A stretch of DNA of 64,000 nt, taken from assembly GCA_023974075.1 (NCBI GenBank), contig JAMFTG010000488.1, positions 744,001 to 808,000 on the forward strand, in the 5' to 3' direction. Source of the stretch: Chaenocephalus aceratus. Its lineage: Eukaryota; Chordata; Actinopteri; Perciformes; Channichthyidae. Position numbers and translations under genes: made by a program. The number at the start of each line of letters is the position of its first letter. Positions within the stretch are counted from its first letter, which is position 1. Below the pieces are notes generated by a model, which saw nothing but the letters and a program-made list of their open reading frames with translations, was not told the origin of the DNA and made no database searches. This document shows, piece by piece, positions 1 through 10,900 of this stretch.

Positions 1-930
1 GCCTGAATCTTATTTTTCAAAATGTCGATTTTATTTGTCGAATTATTTTTTACTTTTTTCAAAAAGATCTGACTTTTTTTCCAAGTTTTGATTTATTTTC
101 AGAATCTGAGTGGATCAGATGTTATATCTTCTCTGTAATCTGTTCTGTTCTCTAATACTTGCAATACGTGTGAATCTAATCTCCTACTGCCTGAATCTGC
201 TTTATGGCTTTTCACTTTCTTTGGTTCATTTGTTCTGTTTTCAATTCAGCAGGTGAACCTATACAGTATGTTCATAACAGTGTGTGTCAAACTAAAACGG
301 AGCATTTTCTGTCAGCTCAGATTTCATTTATTCTTTGTTAAACTGTAGTATGTGCTCATGTGTTTCATTGTTTGTCTATAGGCTGAATATGCTCAATAAA
401 AGCAGTTTTCCTATAAATTGATCATAAATATCTTGGTTTCTTCTTGTCTAATACACATAAGTAAAACATATCTTATTGATATCGATTATCCAAAAGAGAC
501 AATCCTTAATGAAAGGCAGATTTTCCTATTAATACAATCATCTTTGATCCTAAATATCTTGGTGTGTACTCAGATTAGGTTCCCGTTTTATATTTACAGG
601 AAATTAGTAATCATAACAGAATGTATTTTCCCAACCCTACTGAGTTCATTTATCATTTAGCATCATCGATGAGACACCATTATCCACTCCTTAGGAGCTT
701 TAAGAAGCCCCGAAACTTCAGCAATCCACAAATCCACCATCACCTGGGCCTCTGGAAAAACATCTGGGCGGAAAGTCGACAATAAACCGTTGATTTACGC
801 CAATTAGATAATCTGAACAGGATGGATTCTGGGTAAAGCGCCCGCTCCTGTCAGATTAAGGTGGGACGGGTTAGCGTCTGTCTCCCCCCTTTCTCACCTC
901 CTCATCATCCCTTCAACCCCCCTTCATCTC
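1..930. other. Intergenic sequence upstream of the GDNF-family gene
   Basis: No gene can be supported here. The first 650 bases are AT-rich with only short chance reading frames. An AATAAA hexamer at 395-400 could be the poly(A) signal of a + strand gene lying left of the window. From about 660 to 930 the sequence becomes GC-richer and leads into the TATA box of the next gene, so it probably holds that gene's proximal promoter. This is inference from position only. Confidence 0.5.
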
Positions 931-937
931 CCAGGGC

Positions 938-945
938 TATATATT
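938..945 (+). promoter_or_regulatory. TATA box of the GDNF-family ligand gene
   Basis: A TATATAT motif lies in a GC-rich context about 125 bases before the presumed start codon at 1067. A TATA box acts about 30 bases upstream of the start site, which would put transcription initiation near 970 and give a 5' leader of about 100 bases. The leader contains a CA-rich run (about 1000-1027). Confidence 0.5.
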
Positions 946-1066
946 GGAGGTCGTCTGCATCTTAAGCATCATCACGCAGACATTCGCTGGCAAACACACC
1001 ACACACGCACGCACACATACACACACGTGTCTGTTTGACTGAGCGGACGGAGAGCAGACTCCAGCC

Positions 1067-3155
1067 ATGAGGGTCCTGTTGAAGCTGATCCTGGTTCTGG
1101 GTTACGTCCAGAGGGGCGAGGGCCACTCGCTGCCATCGTTGATTGGTGAGTCCTGAGTGGGTTACTTTTGTGTTTTTTCTCAATTGTGTTTTATCATAAT
1201 TTAGCTTTTTTATCTTTAATATTTGTATCTTTCATTTTTGTTTTAATGCATGCCACTTAGGTAACATTACGCTGTCTTTGGCTCAATGTGAATGTCCCCT
1301 CTGTGGGACTAATACAGGTATTCTGATTCTGAAGGGAGGGTCGTGACCTCTGACCGTTTGGCTAAAGTCTTGCTTTGAGAGTAATGTGTTAAATATGGCT
1401 TCGAGACACACATGTAGACTTTTTCGGCGTCTTGAGAAGTTGTTCTGATTGTAAATACTCCCATCTGAGCTTGATATTGTTTACGGTTTCATTCATTTTC
1501 TAACAGGGAATTTAACTTTTTGTCATTTGGATTGTCGATGTTGTAACTTCATCGATACACAACTTTTGCACGTCTGCCTGCTTTTTTAAAGAGGCCCTGT
1601 TTCTGCTTTGTGGAGGCTCGCGACCTGTGACCGTTTGGCTAAATCTTGCTTTGAGAGTACCGGTAATGTGTTAAATATGGCCTATGGAAATAATATATAC
1701 TTTTTGACTTTTTGGCATCTTAAGAAGCGGTTCGGAGTGTAAATTACCCGCATTTAAGCTTGATATTGTTTGCTTTTTCATATATTTTCCACCAGGGAAT
1801 TTAACCTTATTGTCATTTGGATTGTCTATTTTGTATTTTGTTATCTTTCAAATATAAAAACATTCCCTGTAGTGTGTTCTATAGGTTTGTGTGCATGTAA
1901 ATGGTCTGCAAAGGCTAAAATCCCTGTGTTCCTTCAGAGGGAGTTTCTCTCCCACTCACCCCTCCATTGGACTCCTTTGTTTACTTGAACATAGTGACAT
2001 CGCTATGTAACACTCTCGCTTATATTGGCTAGTGCTCCACACATTGTACGTGATAGGCTAAGGGGCTGACCAATCACAACAGAGGCGGGCCAGCTAACCA
2101 ATCAGAGCAGACTGGGCTCTGGTTTCAGACAGAGGGTGAAGATGAGCAGAATATGTCCTTTTTTTGTTTCTCTCTAAATTGAGGGTTTTTTTACGTGTTG
2201 CTGTGAGGGTCCAAAGACAGTGTTCTGTACACAGTGTAAAGCCAACTTGGGACCCTGCGTGAGATTGTGTTATGAGGCCCCCCGGGTCTGTAGGTCTGTA
2301 CACAACTCGTCACTCACGTGTCGCGACTGCTGAGGGGGGGGGGTAGAGCACGCTCGTGAACTGTTAGTGCCGGAGCCTCGCTCCGGGGAAATTGTGCGCG
2401 CATTATTGCGTCGCATTTGCGCATAAGAATGAGGCCTTACGCACTCTGTGTGTTCTGCGTGGGGCGGCCCTGATTACGCCATATGAATAAAATGTGATTG
2501 ATTGAATTCTGTTCATAAGATTTGACACTTTCTTCCTTTTCCAGATCACAAACAAGAAACAGCATCTTCTTCACACAACGGGGATGAATCTGCTGAAGCT
2601 TCTGGACTCGGAGCATCTGGACTCGGAGCCTCTGGACTCGGAGCCTCTGACTCGGAGCCTCTAACTCGGAGCCTCTGGACTTGGAGCATCTGGACTCGGA
2701 GCCTCTGGACTTGGAGCATCTGGACTCGGAGCATCTGGACTCAGAGCATCTGGACTCGGAGCTTCTGAACTCGGAGCTTCTGGACTCTTAGCCTCTGAAC
2801 CCTCCCCCGCTCCCCTCGTCCCAGCCCGGTCTCGCCGCTCCGCCCTGGCCTCACTACCGTGCGGCCTGCCGCTCCGTACTGCTTCAGGTCCGGCACCTGG
2901 GCCTCGGCTACGACTCGGACGAGACGGTCCTCTTCAAGTACTGCAGCGGGACGTGCCCTCACGCTCGCAACAACCACAGACCTGACGCTCAGCAACCTGC
3001 TGCAGAGCGGCGTGCTGCCCGAGACGTGAGGGAGCACCACCACGCGCCCTGCTGCCGCCCACGCTGCAACGAGGACAATCGCCTTCCTCGATAACTCGCA
3101 CCGCTGGCACAAGGTGGAGAAGCTGTCGGCCGCCAGCTGCAGCTGCGTGGGCTGA
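1067..3155 (+). CDS. pspn: GDNF-family ligand, persephin-like (frame broken in this assembly)
   Basis: This is a secreted neurotrophic growth factor; family members signal through GFR-alpha co-receptors and RET. Exon 1 (1067-1145) starts ATG in a good context and encodes a signal peptide (MRVLLKLILVLGYVQRGEG), ending at a GTGAGT donor. Exon 2 begins at 2545 after a pyrimidine-rich acceptor and runs to TGA at 3153-3155. It holds an acidic pro-region of 15-18-base repeats, a furin-type RSRR site (2827-2838), and a cystine-knot domain with LGLGYDSDETVLFKYCSGTC and, after frame changes, HRWHKVEKLSAASCSC. The HRW...LSAA...C ending resembles persephin more than neurturin or artemin; I am sure of the family and less so of the member. 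At least five single-base insertions or deletions break the frame (two in the pro-region, then near 2869, 2978 and 3040-3085). It is either a pseudogene or a badly called consensus. It faces wdr83 tail to tail. Confidence 0.62.
1335..1830. repeat. Tandem direct repeat in the GDNF-family intron
   Basis: Two diverged copies of about 200 bases (about 1335-1540 and 1612-1830) share the same order of motifs: GACCGTTTGGCTAAA, TTGCTTTGAGAGTA, ATGTGTTAAATATGGC, CTTGATATTGTTT and CAGGGAATTTAAC. They lie in the single intron (1146-2544). The rest of the intron (1831-2500) is repeat-like, with CCAATCA motifs near 2070-2105, and encodes nothing recognisable. Confidence 0.7.
2592..2790 (+). repeat. 15-18-base tandem repeat in the pro-region of the GDNF-family gene
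   Basis: About twelve units of the type CTGGACTCGGAGCCT follow each other. In one frame they read as repeated Leu-Asp-Ser-Glu units, an acidic stretch before the furin site. Two units lack a base (near 2650 and 2662), which throws the frame. Confidence 0.75.
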
Positions 3156-3174
3156 GCGTGGGTCATTTCAACGG

Positions 3175-3850
3175 GGAAAAAGGGATGCATTGGGACCATT
3201 TGTGAGGATACGTTTGTATCATAGTGTAATGATGAGTTGAAACCTGTTCTTGGGAGATTATTTATGTCAAAATGAATGAGCTAACATCTAAGCTATTTTC
3301 CCTCTCACTTGCAGGTGAGAGCGCATGAATCTAGGGTCGGTCCTTTAAAGGTCTCCTATCAAGCTATTTGATGATTCAAACGAGGGGAAGGGGATGCATT
3401 GGGACCATTTGTGAAATCATGATTATCCACAGACCTCTTTGTGGAAAATGTCTTGAAATAACTATAACCCTAAGTTACATCTGCTATCATGCTATTTAGC
3501 GTGGGCGTAAAGCCAGTCCGTATTTCCGATATTGCGTCATATCAGCAGCCAATCAGCTCCGTTGTTCCCCGTTTGTTGAGATTTGGGTAGGGAGGAAAAG
3601 AGAGAGGGTTTGTTTTCTGACACCCGGGAACACATATTTATATATAAAGGACATCGAAAAGTGCATTTTGCGTGATAAGAGACCTTTGACCGGGGGAAGG
3701 GATGCATTGGGACAACGTGTGAGGATACGTCTGTATCACAGTGTCTGTAAATGATGAAACCTGTTCTTGGGAGGCTTATTTATGTCAAAATGAACGAGCA
3801 AACGTCTAAAGCTATTTCCCTCTCACTTGCAGGTGAGAGCGCATGCATCC
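3175..3850 (+). repeat. Direct repeat of about 160 bases downstream of the GDNF-family gene
   Basis: The segments 3175-3332 and 3693-3847 are similar throughout (GGGATGCATTGGGAC, GAGGATACGT, GAAACCTGTTCTTGGGAG, CCCTCTCACTTGCAGGTGAGAGCGCATG). A third partial copy starts near 3385. The 360 bases between them look like an inserted element (AATCATGATTATCCAC and CTTTGTGGAAAATGTCTTGAAAT recur near 5852-5910). The rest to about 4380 is presumably 3' untranslated or intergenic sequence with no recognisable gene. Confidence 0.7.
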
Positions 3851-4387
3851 AGGGTTGTTGATTTAAGTGTTTTGACTTCAGCTGGTGATCTAACGGGCCT
3901 CAACGGGATTAGAAGTTTACGACCGTTGGCGGTTGCAGGCTTTAAAGAAGTACTCCCATCGCAGAACGTATGGCTTATTTTAGTTCATGGACAGTTTGCA
4001 GAGCGAAGGGAGTTTTTCTCATCTGACGTTGGCAATAAATATAAAATAAGTTATTAGAAAAGCGCCCGGCAAATGCAAGCTGCCTTATTACGATACTAGT
4101 TTCTGACAAAAAGGTGAAACTGAAACGAGACATTATTCAACTACAAGCGACTTGATTGTTTTTGTAAATAAGCTGTATTTATTTTATTCTTAAGTGCAAT
4201 TGTGGGGTTACTAGACGATGGATTCAATGTACGAAGCTGCGTACCAACCACTAACACGGCTGAGTGAAGTTCTTAAAATTCAGACTTTTTTTATTTATGT
4301 AAGATAAGTTATTTATTTATTTGTTGCCATTCTTTTGTCGTGCTGATTAACTTATTTTGTGATATGTTCATTGTGTGTTCTGCTCCT

Positions 4388-4393
4388 AATAAA
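4388..4393 (+). terminator. Poly(A) signal, GDNF-family gene
   Basis: AATAAA on the + strand about 1.2 kb after the stop codon, and 85 bases before the opposing poly(A) signal of wdr83. This is the expected layout for two convergent genes. Confidence 0.5.
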
Positions 4394-4478
4394 GACACCT
4401 TTGTACAGAACAGTGTTGGCGTTAGTATGATTAGTATAAAGAGAGAAACGACACGATGTGTACTTGGAGAAAAACAGG

Positions 4479-4484
4479 TTTATT
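4479..4484 (-). terminator. Poly(A) signal, wdr83
   Basis: TTTATT on the + strand is AATAAA on the - strand, about 500 bases beyond the inferred wdr83 stop codon at 4986-4988. The two convergent 3' ends would lie within about 100 bases of each other. Confidence 0.5.
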
Positions 4485-4985
4485 TAACGTTTTGTACAAA
4501 AATAGAAGTTTTACACACAGACGAAAATCAAAGTCGTGTTCAAATAACTATCATCCACTTAAATCCAACTCCAGGTCATGTTTTCTGTACATTTGTGAAC
4601 CAAAGCCTCTAAAAAGTTATTTTTACTTTGTAGTTTTTGTATCAAACTATGTTTAGCAATAGCTTCAATCTTAGGAGAAATACATTTGAATGAAGAAATG
4701 AACCAATAAGATCATCTAGATATCTGGAAGTTATCTAAATCAAAGCAGTAGAGTTAAATAACTCACTTCTTAGGCCAGGTCACAAACACTGCTTTTGCGA
4801 CTTCAGATTGATGTTTTCTGAATATTCTTATTTCTTTCCAACGACGCCTTGTGACTCAAAAACTAAACATGGAAGTGAGAGGTTTTTATGCCACCATGAG
4901 GTCGATGGTGTTAAAAGTTGAGTATTTAATTGTTATGATAGAAAATACAATCTTCTCACGACGCAAACTCGTATTTCCTCCACCT

Positions 4986-7900
4986 CTACGTGGCAATGGC
5001 CTCCTCCTCTTCCTCCTCCTCAGGCTCCGCCCCCCACACTGGACACGCCCCTCCATGGAGGTGAGGAGGCGGGTCTCTGTGGGGTGGAAGGACAGTGATT
5101 GGACGACAGCTTTCCCCACAGGAAGCTTCAGCGCAAGAGATCCCTGCAGGAAGAAATACAACACATGCTTTCAGAACACTTTCAATGCATGTTTCTAACA
5201 GAAGTTAGACATTATTCATCAAGCAGTTGGTAAATGTCTCCTTTTGGAGTGAAAATATAAGGCTTTGCACTAAAAGCCAACTAGCTATTTTTTTGTTAAC
5301 TTAAAGGTGGGGTTGGTACGTTTCAGAAACCGGCTCGAGATACACTTGTTATATTCCATGGAATGCTCTTAACATCCCGATAGCAATGAATATCTGAAGT
5401 GCTTTGACAACAAATCCATAAAAACATATCATCTGTGGAAGCCGTGGCGCTGTAAAAAGTACCCGCCCTGTCTGTCAGCCTTCCATCTCGTGCACGCACA
5501 AATGTATCTCGTGCCGTCATTGGGCGTGCATTGCAGCAGTACTTCAATGACTCGCCAGCAACAGGCGGCCACTTTCACCAGTCTGCTGACATCACGTGTG
5601 TTGGAGGAGGTGCTCTGTAAGGGAAGTCTGAAGGAAGGGGCGGATTCTTTTCGGCTGTGTACTTTCAAATGTTAGTGCACTCGAGCCGGTTTCTGAAACT
5701 TACCTACCCCACCTTTAAGTGGGAGAGTTTCGAAAATCAAAAGACATACTTTTCTTACTATACTTCTGTGCTAGGTCTTCCTTCTCTCCACTATAATAGA
5801 AGTAAATGGCACTCGGCTTGTTGTCAAAGTGGCAAAAACAACATTTTATTGTGAAATCATGACCTGGTGAAGATCACCCACGACCTCTTTGTGAAAATGT
5901 CTTGAAATGACTATTCTTAAACCCTACTGTTTGTAAGTTAAGGTTGTGTAAAATGCTAAAGGTACCCATTCTATAAAATGCACTATGAGGCTGAATGAAG
6001 CGTACCTCCACCAGGTCCCAGCAGTACACGTGTCCGTCCTCTGAGCAGCTGAGCACGTGAGTATCTTACCGGAGAGACAGCAGTCCAGCTTATAGCCCTT
6101 CATCTTGTGTCCCGTATACCTGAGCGACAGACAAACAGACAACATGGACTTTTTATTTTTAAACTGTATTTTCCTTTTCTTAAACAACACATACAGTGAC
6201 AAAGACAACACAAACAGGTGTGCAGGTTGTCCATGTGTTTACTAGGAGGAAATAAGACTAGATTAATAGTACAAAAACATTTCAAATGATAGACGAACAG
6301 ATGGTTGAAATCACAGCACAGAGATACATGTTAGTCTATAGGCTATAGTTAATGTGTATACTGAAATTCAGTTTAAAAATAAAAGATACAAAATGAGGAA
6401 TCAGTTAAGCCCGCGTCACACTGTCCCGAAATGTACACCCGATGGACACACGAATATGGAATTGTGAATTTCGCACGAAGATGGCCCCGAACCACACACG
6501 AAGGCAACATTTCATTACATTTAAGAAATACAACTGCAACGAAAGTAACACAAACAATTATGTTACAGTACTATGATACTGTACTGATATCTTCAGACTT
6601 TGTTCTTTACTTTATCCGTCTTTATATGTAGAAAATATTACGTTTTCTCGTAATGTTGTTTCCATAGCAACAACAACTTCCTGTCAACTCTCCTTCAAAA
6701 TAATATATTATATCCTTTTTAGTTTCACAGAACACAATGGGTTATTTACATAATATGTTTACATGATTTTGTTGTGCAATAAAACAACCCGATGGACACA
6801 CGATGAAGGAATGTTCAAATTCGGCTGTGATCGTAGCAACATCGGGCCGTTCGTGAGGGCATCTAAGCCTTCGTATGACCGCCGGTGGAGTTTCTCAGGC
6901 TCCGGCAGCAACTTCGTGAGCGGTGGCAAAATCTTTGGCATGCCAACAAATAGCCGAAGGACCTTGAGAAGGTTCATTTTCGTGTTGAATTCGTGTGTCC
7001 ATGTTGCCCCTCGTAAGGCCATCGTGAGGGCATCGTGTTATCATCGGTGCCATCGGGCATTCGCCCCGATCAGAGTGAGGCGATGATAACACGAAAGATG
7101 ACACGACTTGACAGATGCCCTCACCAGTGCCTTACGAAGTTGCCGCTCACGAAGTTGCTGCCGGAGCCTGAGAAACTCCACCGGCGGTCACACGATGGCT
7201 TGGATGCCCTCACGAAGGGCCCGATGTTGCTACGATCACAGCCGAATTTGAACATTTCCTTTATCGTGTGGCTTTAAGCAGAATCTCATGTAAACATATT
7301 ATGTAAATAACCCAATTTGTGTTCTGTGAAACTAAAAAGGATATAATATATTATTTTGAAGGCGAGTTGACAGGAAGTTGTTGTTGCTATGGAAACAGCA
7401 TTACGGAGAAAACGTAATATCTTCTACATATAAAGACGGATAAAGTAAAGAACAAAGTCTGAAGACATCAGTACAGTAACATAATTGTTATCGTGTGTCC
7501 ATCGGGTGTCAATTTCGGGACAGTGCGACCGGGGGCTTTAGGGAAGAGTACACAGTTTCAAACTGTCCATGTACGTTGAAATTGGTTGCCATGTCCTATA
7601 ACATTTGCAAGTGAAGCCATGTGTGGAAACTTCATAAGTTCTGTCCCCCACTGGACATGCGTGGGAGACGCCTCCTGCTCCCGCCTCAGAGTACAAGTCG
7701 CCTAGCAGTTAGGGACAGCTTCTAACTGTGACGGATGAGAGTGAACACGACTCACTCTCCCAGCATCTCCCCGGTGCTTTTGTCCAGCAGTCTGACGGTG
7801 GAATCCAGACTGGAGCTCAGAGTGCACTGACCGTCCTGACTGAAGCACACACATGTGATGGGACCTGCACACACACACACACACACACATATACATAGTT

Positions 7901-10900
7901 ACAAGTGCTGCATGTTGTAGTACTTGCTCTTGGTGAATGCATCATGAAGTACTCACTGCTGATGAAGTCCACGTGCAGCTGTCCCTTCCTCAGGTCGTAG
8001 CGCCGCACTCTGCCGTCCACAGACCTGAGCGTGAGACAATAGCAGGAGGACATTTCAAAACAGGGCCACGGTGACGATTTATGATCGATGTAATCTTCGA
8101 CTGAACTGTATTTAATGTCAGGAAAGTGATTGTGTTCTGACCCGGTGAGCAGCTCGTGCTGAGCCACCTTCAGGCTGCTGACGCCGTCTCGAGCCTCGTC
8201 CAGAATCTGGATCGGCTCAAACCTCCTGGAGCGAGTGTCCCAGCTACGAACCGTCCCATCAAGAGAGCCTGGAGGACACACACACACACACACACCCGTG
8301 TCACGGCCATTTCTCCTGATCATAATTCCATTGTTGAGCTCTACTAGAATAGATTTACATTGTTCAATGTTCCAAACTCTCATTGGTTTCTCACAGCATC
8401 TCTGTATAGTCTGTGTATTCACTCTCGGCGAGACAGCGAGACACAGCGAAACCCAGCCCGAACACACACACACACCCGCAGCCTGGCTGGGAGTTTGTGT
8501 GTGTGCCCAGGCTGAGTTCCGCGGTGTCTCGCTGTCTCGCCGACCCCACACCAGTGAGCCAGCTCAGCGTCCCACTCCTCTCAACGTCTCGCCGAGTGTG
8601 TGTGTGTGTGAGGAGGTCCGCGGATTGGTCAATTTGGACCAATCTGCGGAGCCGTTACGTCACTATACCCAAGAAGTAAACAATGGAAAAAGAGAAATCC
8701 CCAACGAGGCGTTCTGGGGCAGCAGACAGGTCTTCTCTGTGTCAGAGCTTTACTCGCTACAGGGTGCACTTTGAGGGGTTGTGACTCTGCACCGTTTACA
8801 TGCAGAACAACCTTCATAGCAACAAGGGGACGGGTGACAACCGGACATGGGCCCTTTAGTGAGTTCCCATTGAAAAACTAAATTAGAATCAGTTACTGAT
8901 CAGTACTCGGGTTGATGAGTTGGTTTCAATGTAACATAAATACTTAAAAAGACACTTACGTAAACAACTCAATGTTAAAGTGGCAAGACATTACACACAG
9001 TGAATCCAATAAAACACACATTTGAATGATGTGTTGTGCATTCAAGGTATTCAACACGGAGACTCACCAGAGAAGATGACGGACGCCTCCTCGTTGAACT
9101 GGACACAGTTGACTTTCTGTAAGACAGTTAGGCGAGAACAAACATTAAAAGAGTTTAATAGACGGGACAAAACCAAACTGAAGTACAGTATTGGTTTCAG
9201 ACTGACCCCAGCGTGACCTCTGAGTTTACGAGTGACCTGTCCCGTGGCGACGTCCCAGAGAATCAACGACTTGTCAGAGCTGCAGGAGCACAGCTGGCTG
9301 TTGTCAAAGGAACTGGGGAAGCAAGACGAATAATAAACATTATTTATTTACTGATGAATCATGCATCATGCAGCCACTTCAGTCCAGGTCACATTGAACA
9401 CCATCTGTATCTTTACTATCCATCAGATTACCATCTAATGAACATTTGTAAATATGAAGTAATGGAAAGGATGGTCTGCTATTTTTACAGAACGCTATTT
9501 ACCGTTTCAAATGCTTCTTAAATTACTGCACTCACTACTTTAATGTACCGTGTATTGATCAAATAAACTACAAAAAGGTACAGTACTGTAAAATGAAATA
9601 TGGTTTACAGTGGCCTTCATTTCAAAATCCAGCTGCATCGAGAGTGCAAATAGGCTTCTTAAAGGTGGGGTAGGTAAGAACGGAGAAACCGGCTGGAGTG
9701 CGCTAGGATTTGAAAATACCCAACCGGTGCGTGTGTGTTGGAGGAGGGGCTCTGTGAGGAAGTCTGAAGGAAGGGGCAGATTTATTCCTGACCAATGAGG
9801 GCACGAGATCAGTTTGTACACAGATGGAAGGCTGACAGGCAGGTAGGCCATCCAGTTACTTTAGCCGGGCCGAGGCAGATGATTGGTCGAGCTTTTTACA
9901 GCGCCACGGCTTCCACTGAAGAAATATTTAATGTATTTTTTGTCAAAGCACTTCATGTATTCATTGCTATCGGGACGTTAAGAGCATTCCATGGAATATA
10001 ACACAAAGGGTTTCTGAAGTGAACTACCTACCCCACCTTTAAGTGCATTTCTAAACTTTGAACAGGCTTGAAAATAAACAGTATCATTGCGTAACAAATA
10101 CAACATAATAATAATTCCTCGTGTATTAATAACCCATAATGTACACTGAAAACAGACTTCTGGAGTATTATTTAAAAAGCATTTATAAAGGAATGACATG
10201 TACCTATCAGACTTGACTATCAATGCCTAGAATATAGATATATTGTTTTTTCCACACGGCGTCATGTATGATAAGAAGGGAAATGAACAGAGTTGCCACG
10301 CTTCTTGATTATTACAAGTCAATCACTGCATTGGTTTGTACATAACTCCAAGCTTTGTGAATCCCTGTGCATACGTCTGATTAAACCTCCCTGCCACACG
10401 ATGGAGGAGGCCGTAACAGAAACTCTCTCACCCGTCAGCGTCCAGCACGTCGTATCCATGCCCGCTGTACGTCTTCAGCAGAGTGCCGCGACTCACGCTC
10501 CACAGCTTCAGAGATTTGTCGCTGCCGCAGGAGAGAATGTAGTTCCCGTCAGCTGACATCCCACGGAGGAGGGAAGATAAAGACACTTAATGGACGACTC
10601 GAGACTCACATGGAGGGTTCACGCTCACAAATTGCACCAACACACAATGTGTAAAAGCTAATGACTCAAAATAGAGAAACGCCTTTGATCAGTTGGGAAT
10701 CATGTGTCTTTTCCAAATCATGCAGCCAGGTTTCTTTAATGCACATATTTTATATTGTATTCCCGTTTTATATCAATGTAAATTCTGCTTTATTTTCTTT
10801 TTTCTTTTACTATATATATATATTTTTGAATGTTACTATAGTGTTCTTGAAGGTCCCATGTCATGGCCATTTCTACTGAACTCTGTCCTACACGGCTTGT

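Noticed and set aside
2741..3199. 152-codon frame on the - strand opposite the GDNF-family exon
   Set aside because: It is the antisense shadow of the GC-rich cystine-knot exon and the 15-18-base repeat, with no recognisable domain.
8235..8774. Long reading frames on both strands (up to 244 codons nearby)
   Set aside because: They cross (CA)n/(GT)n runs and an interspersed repeat. The only real coding parts are the wdr83 exons read on the - strand.
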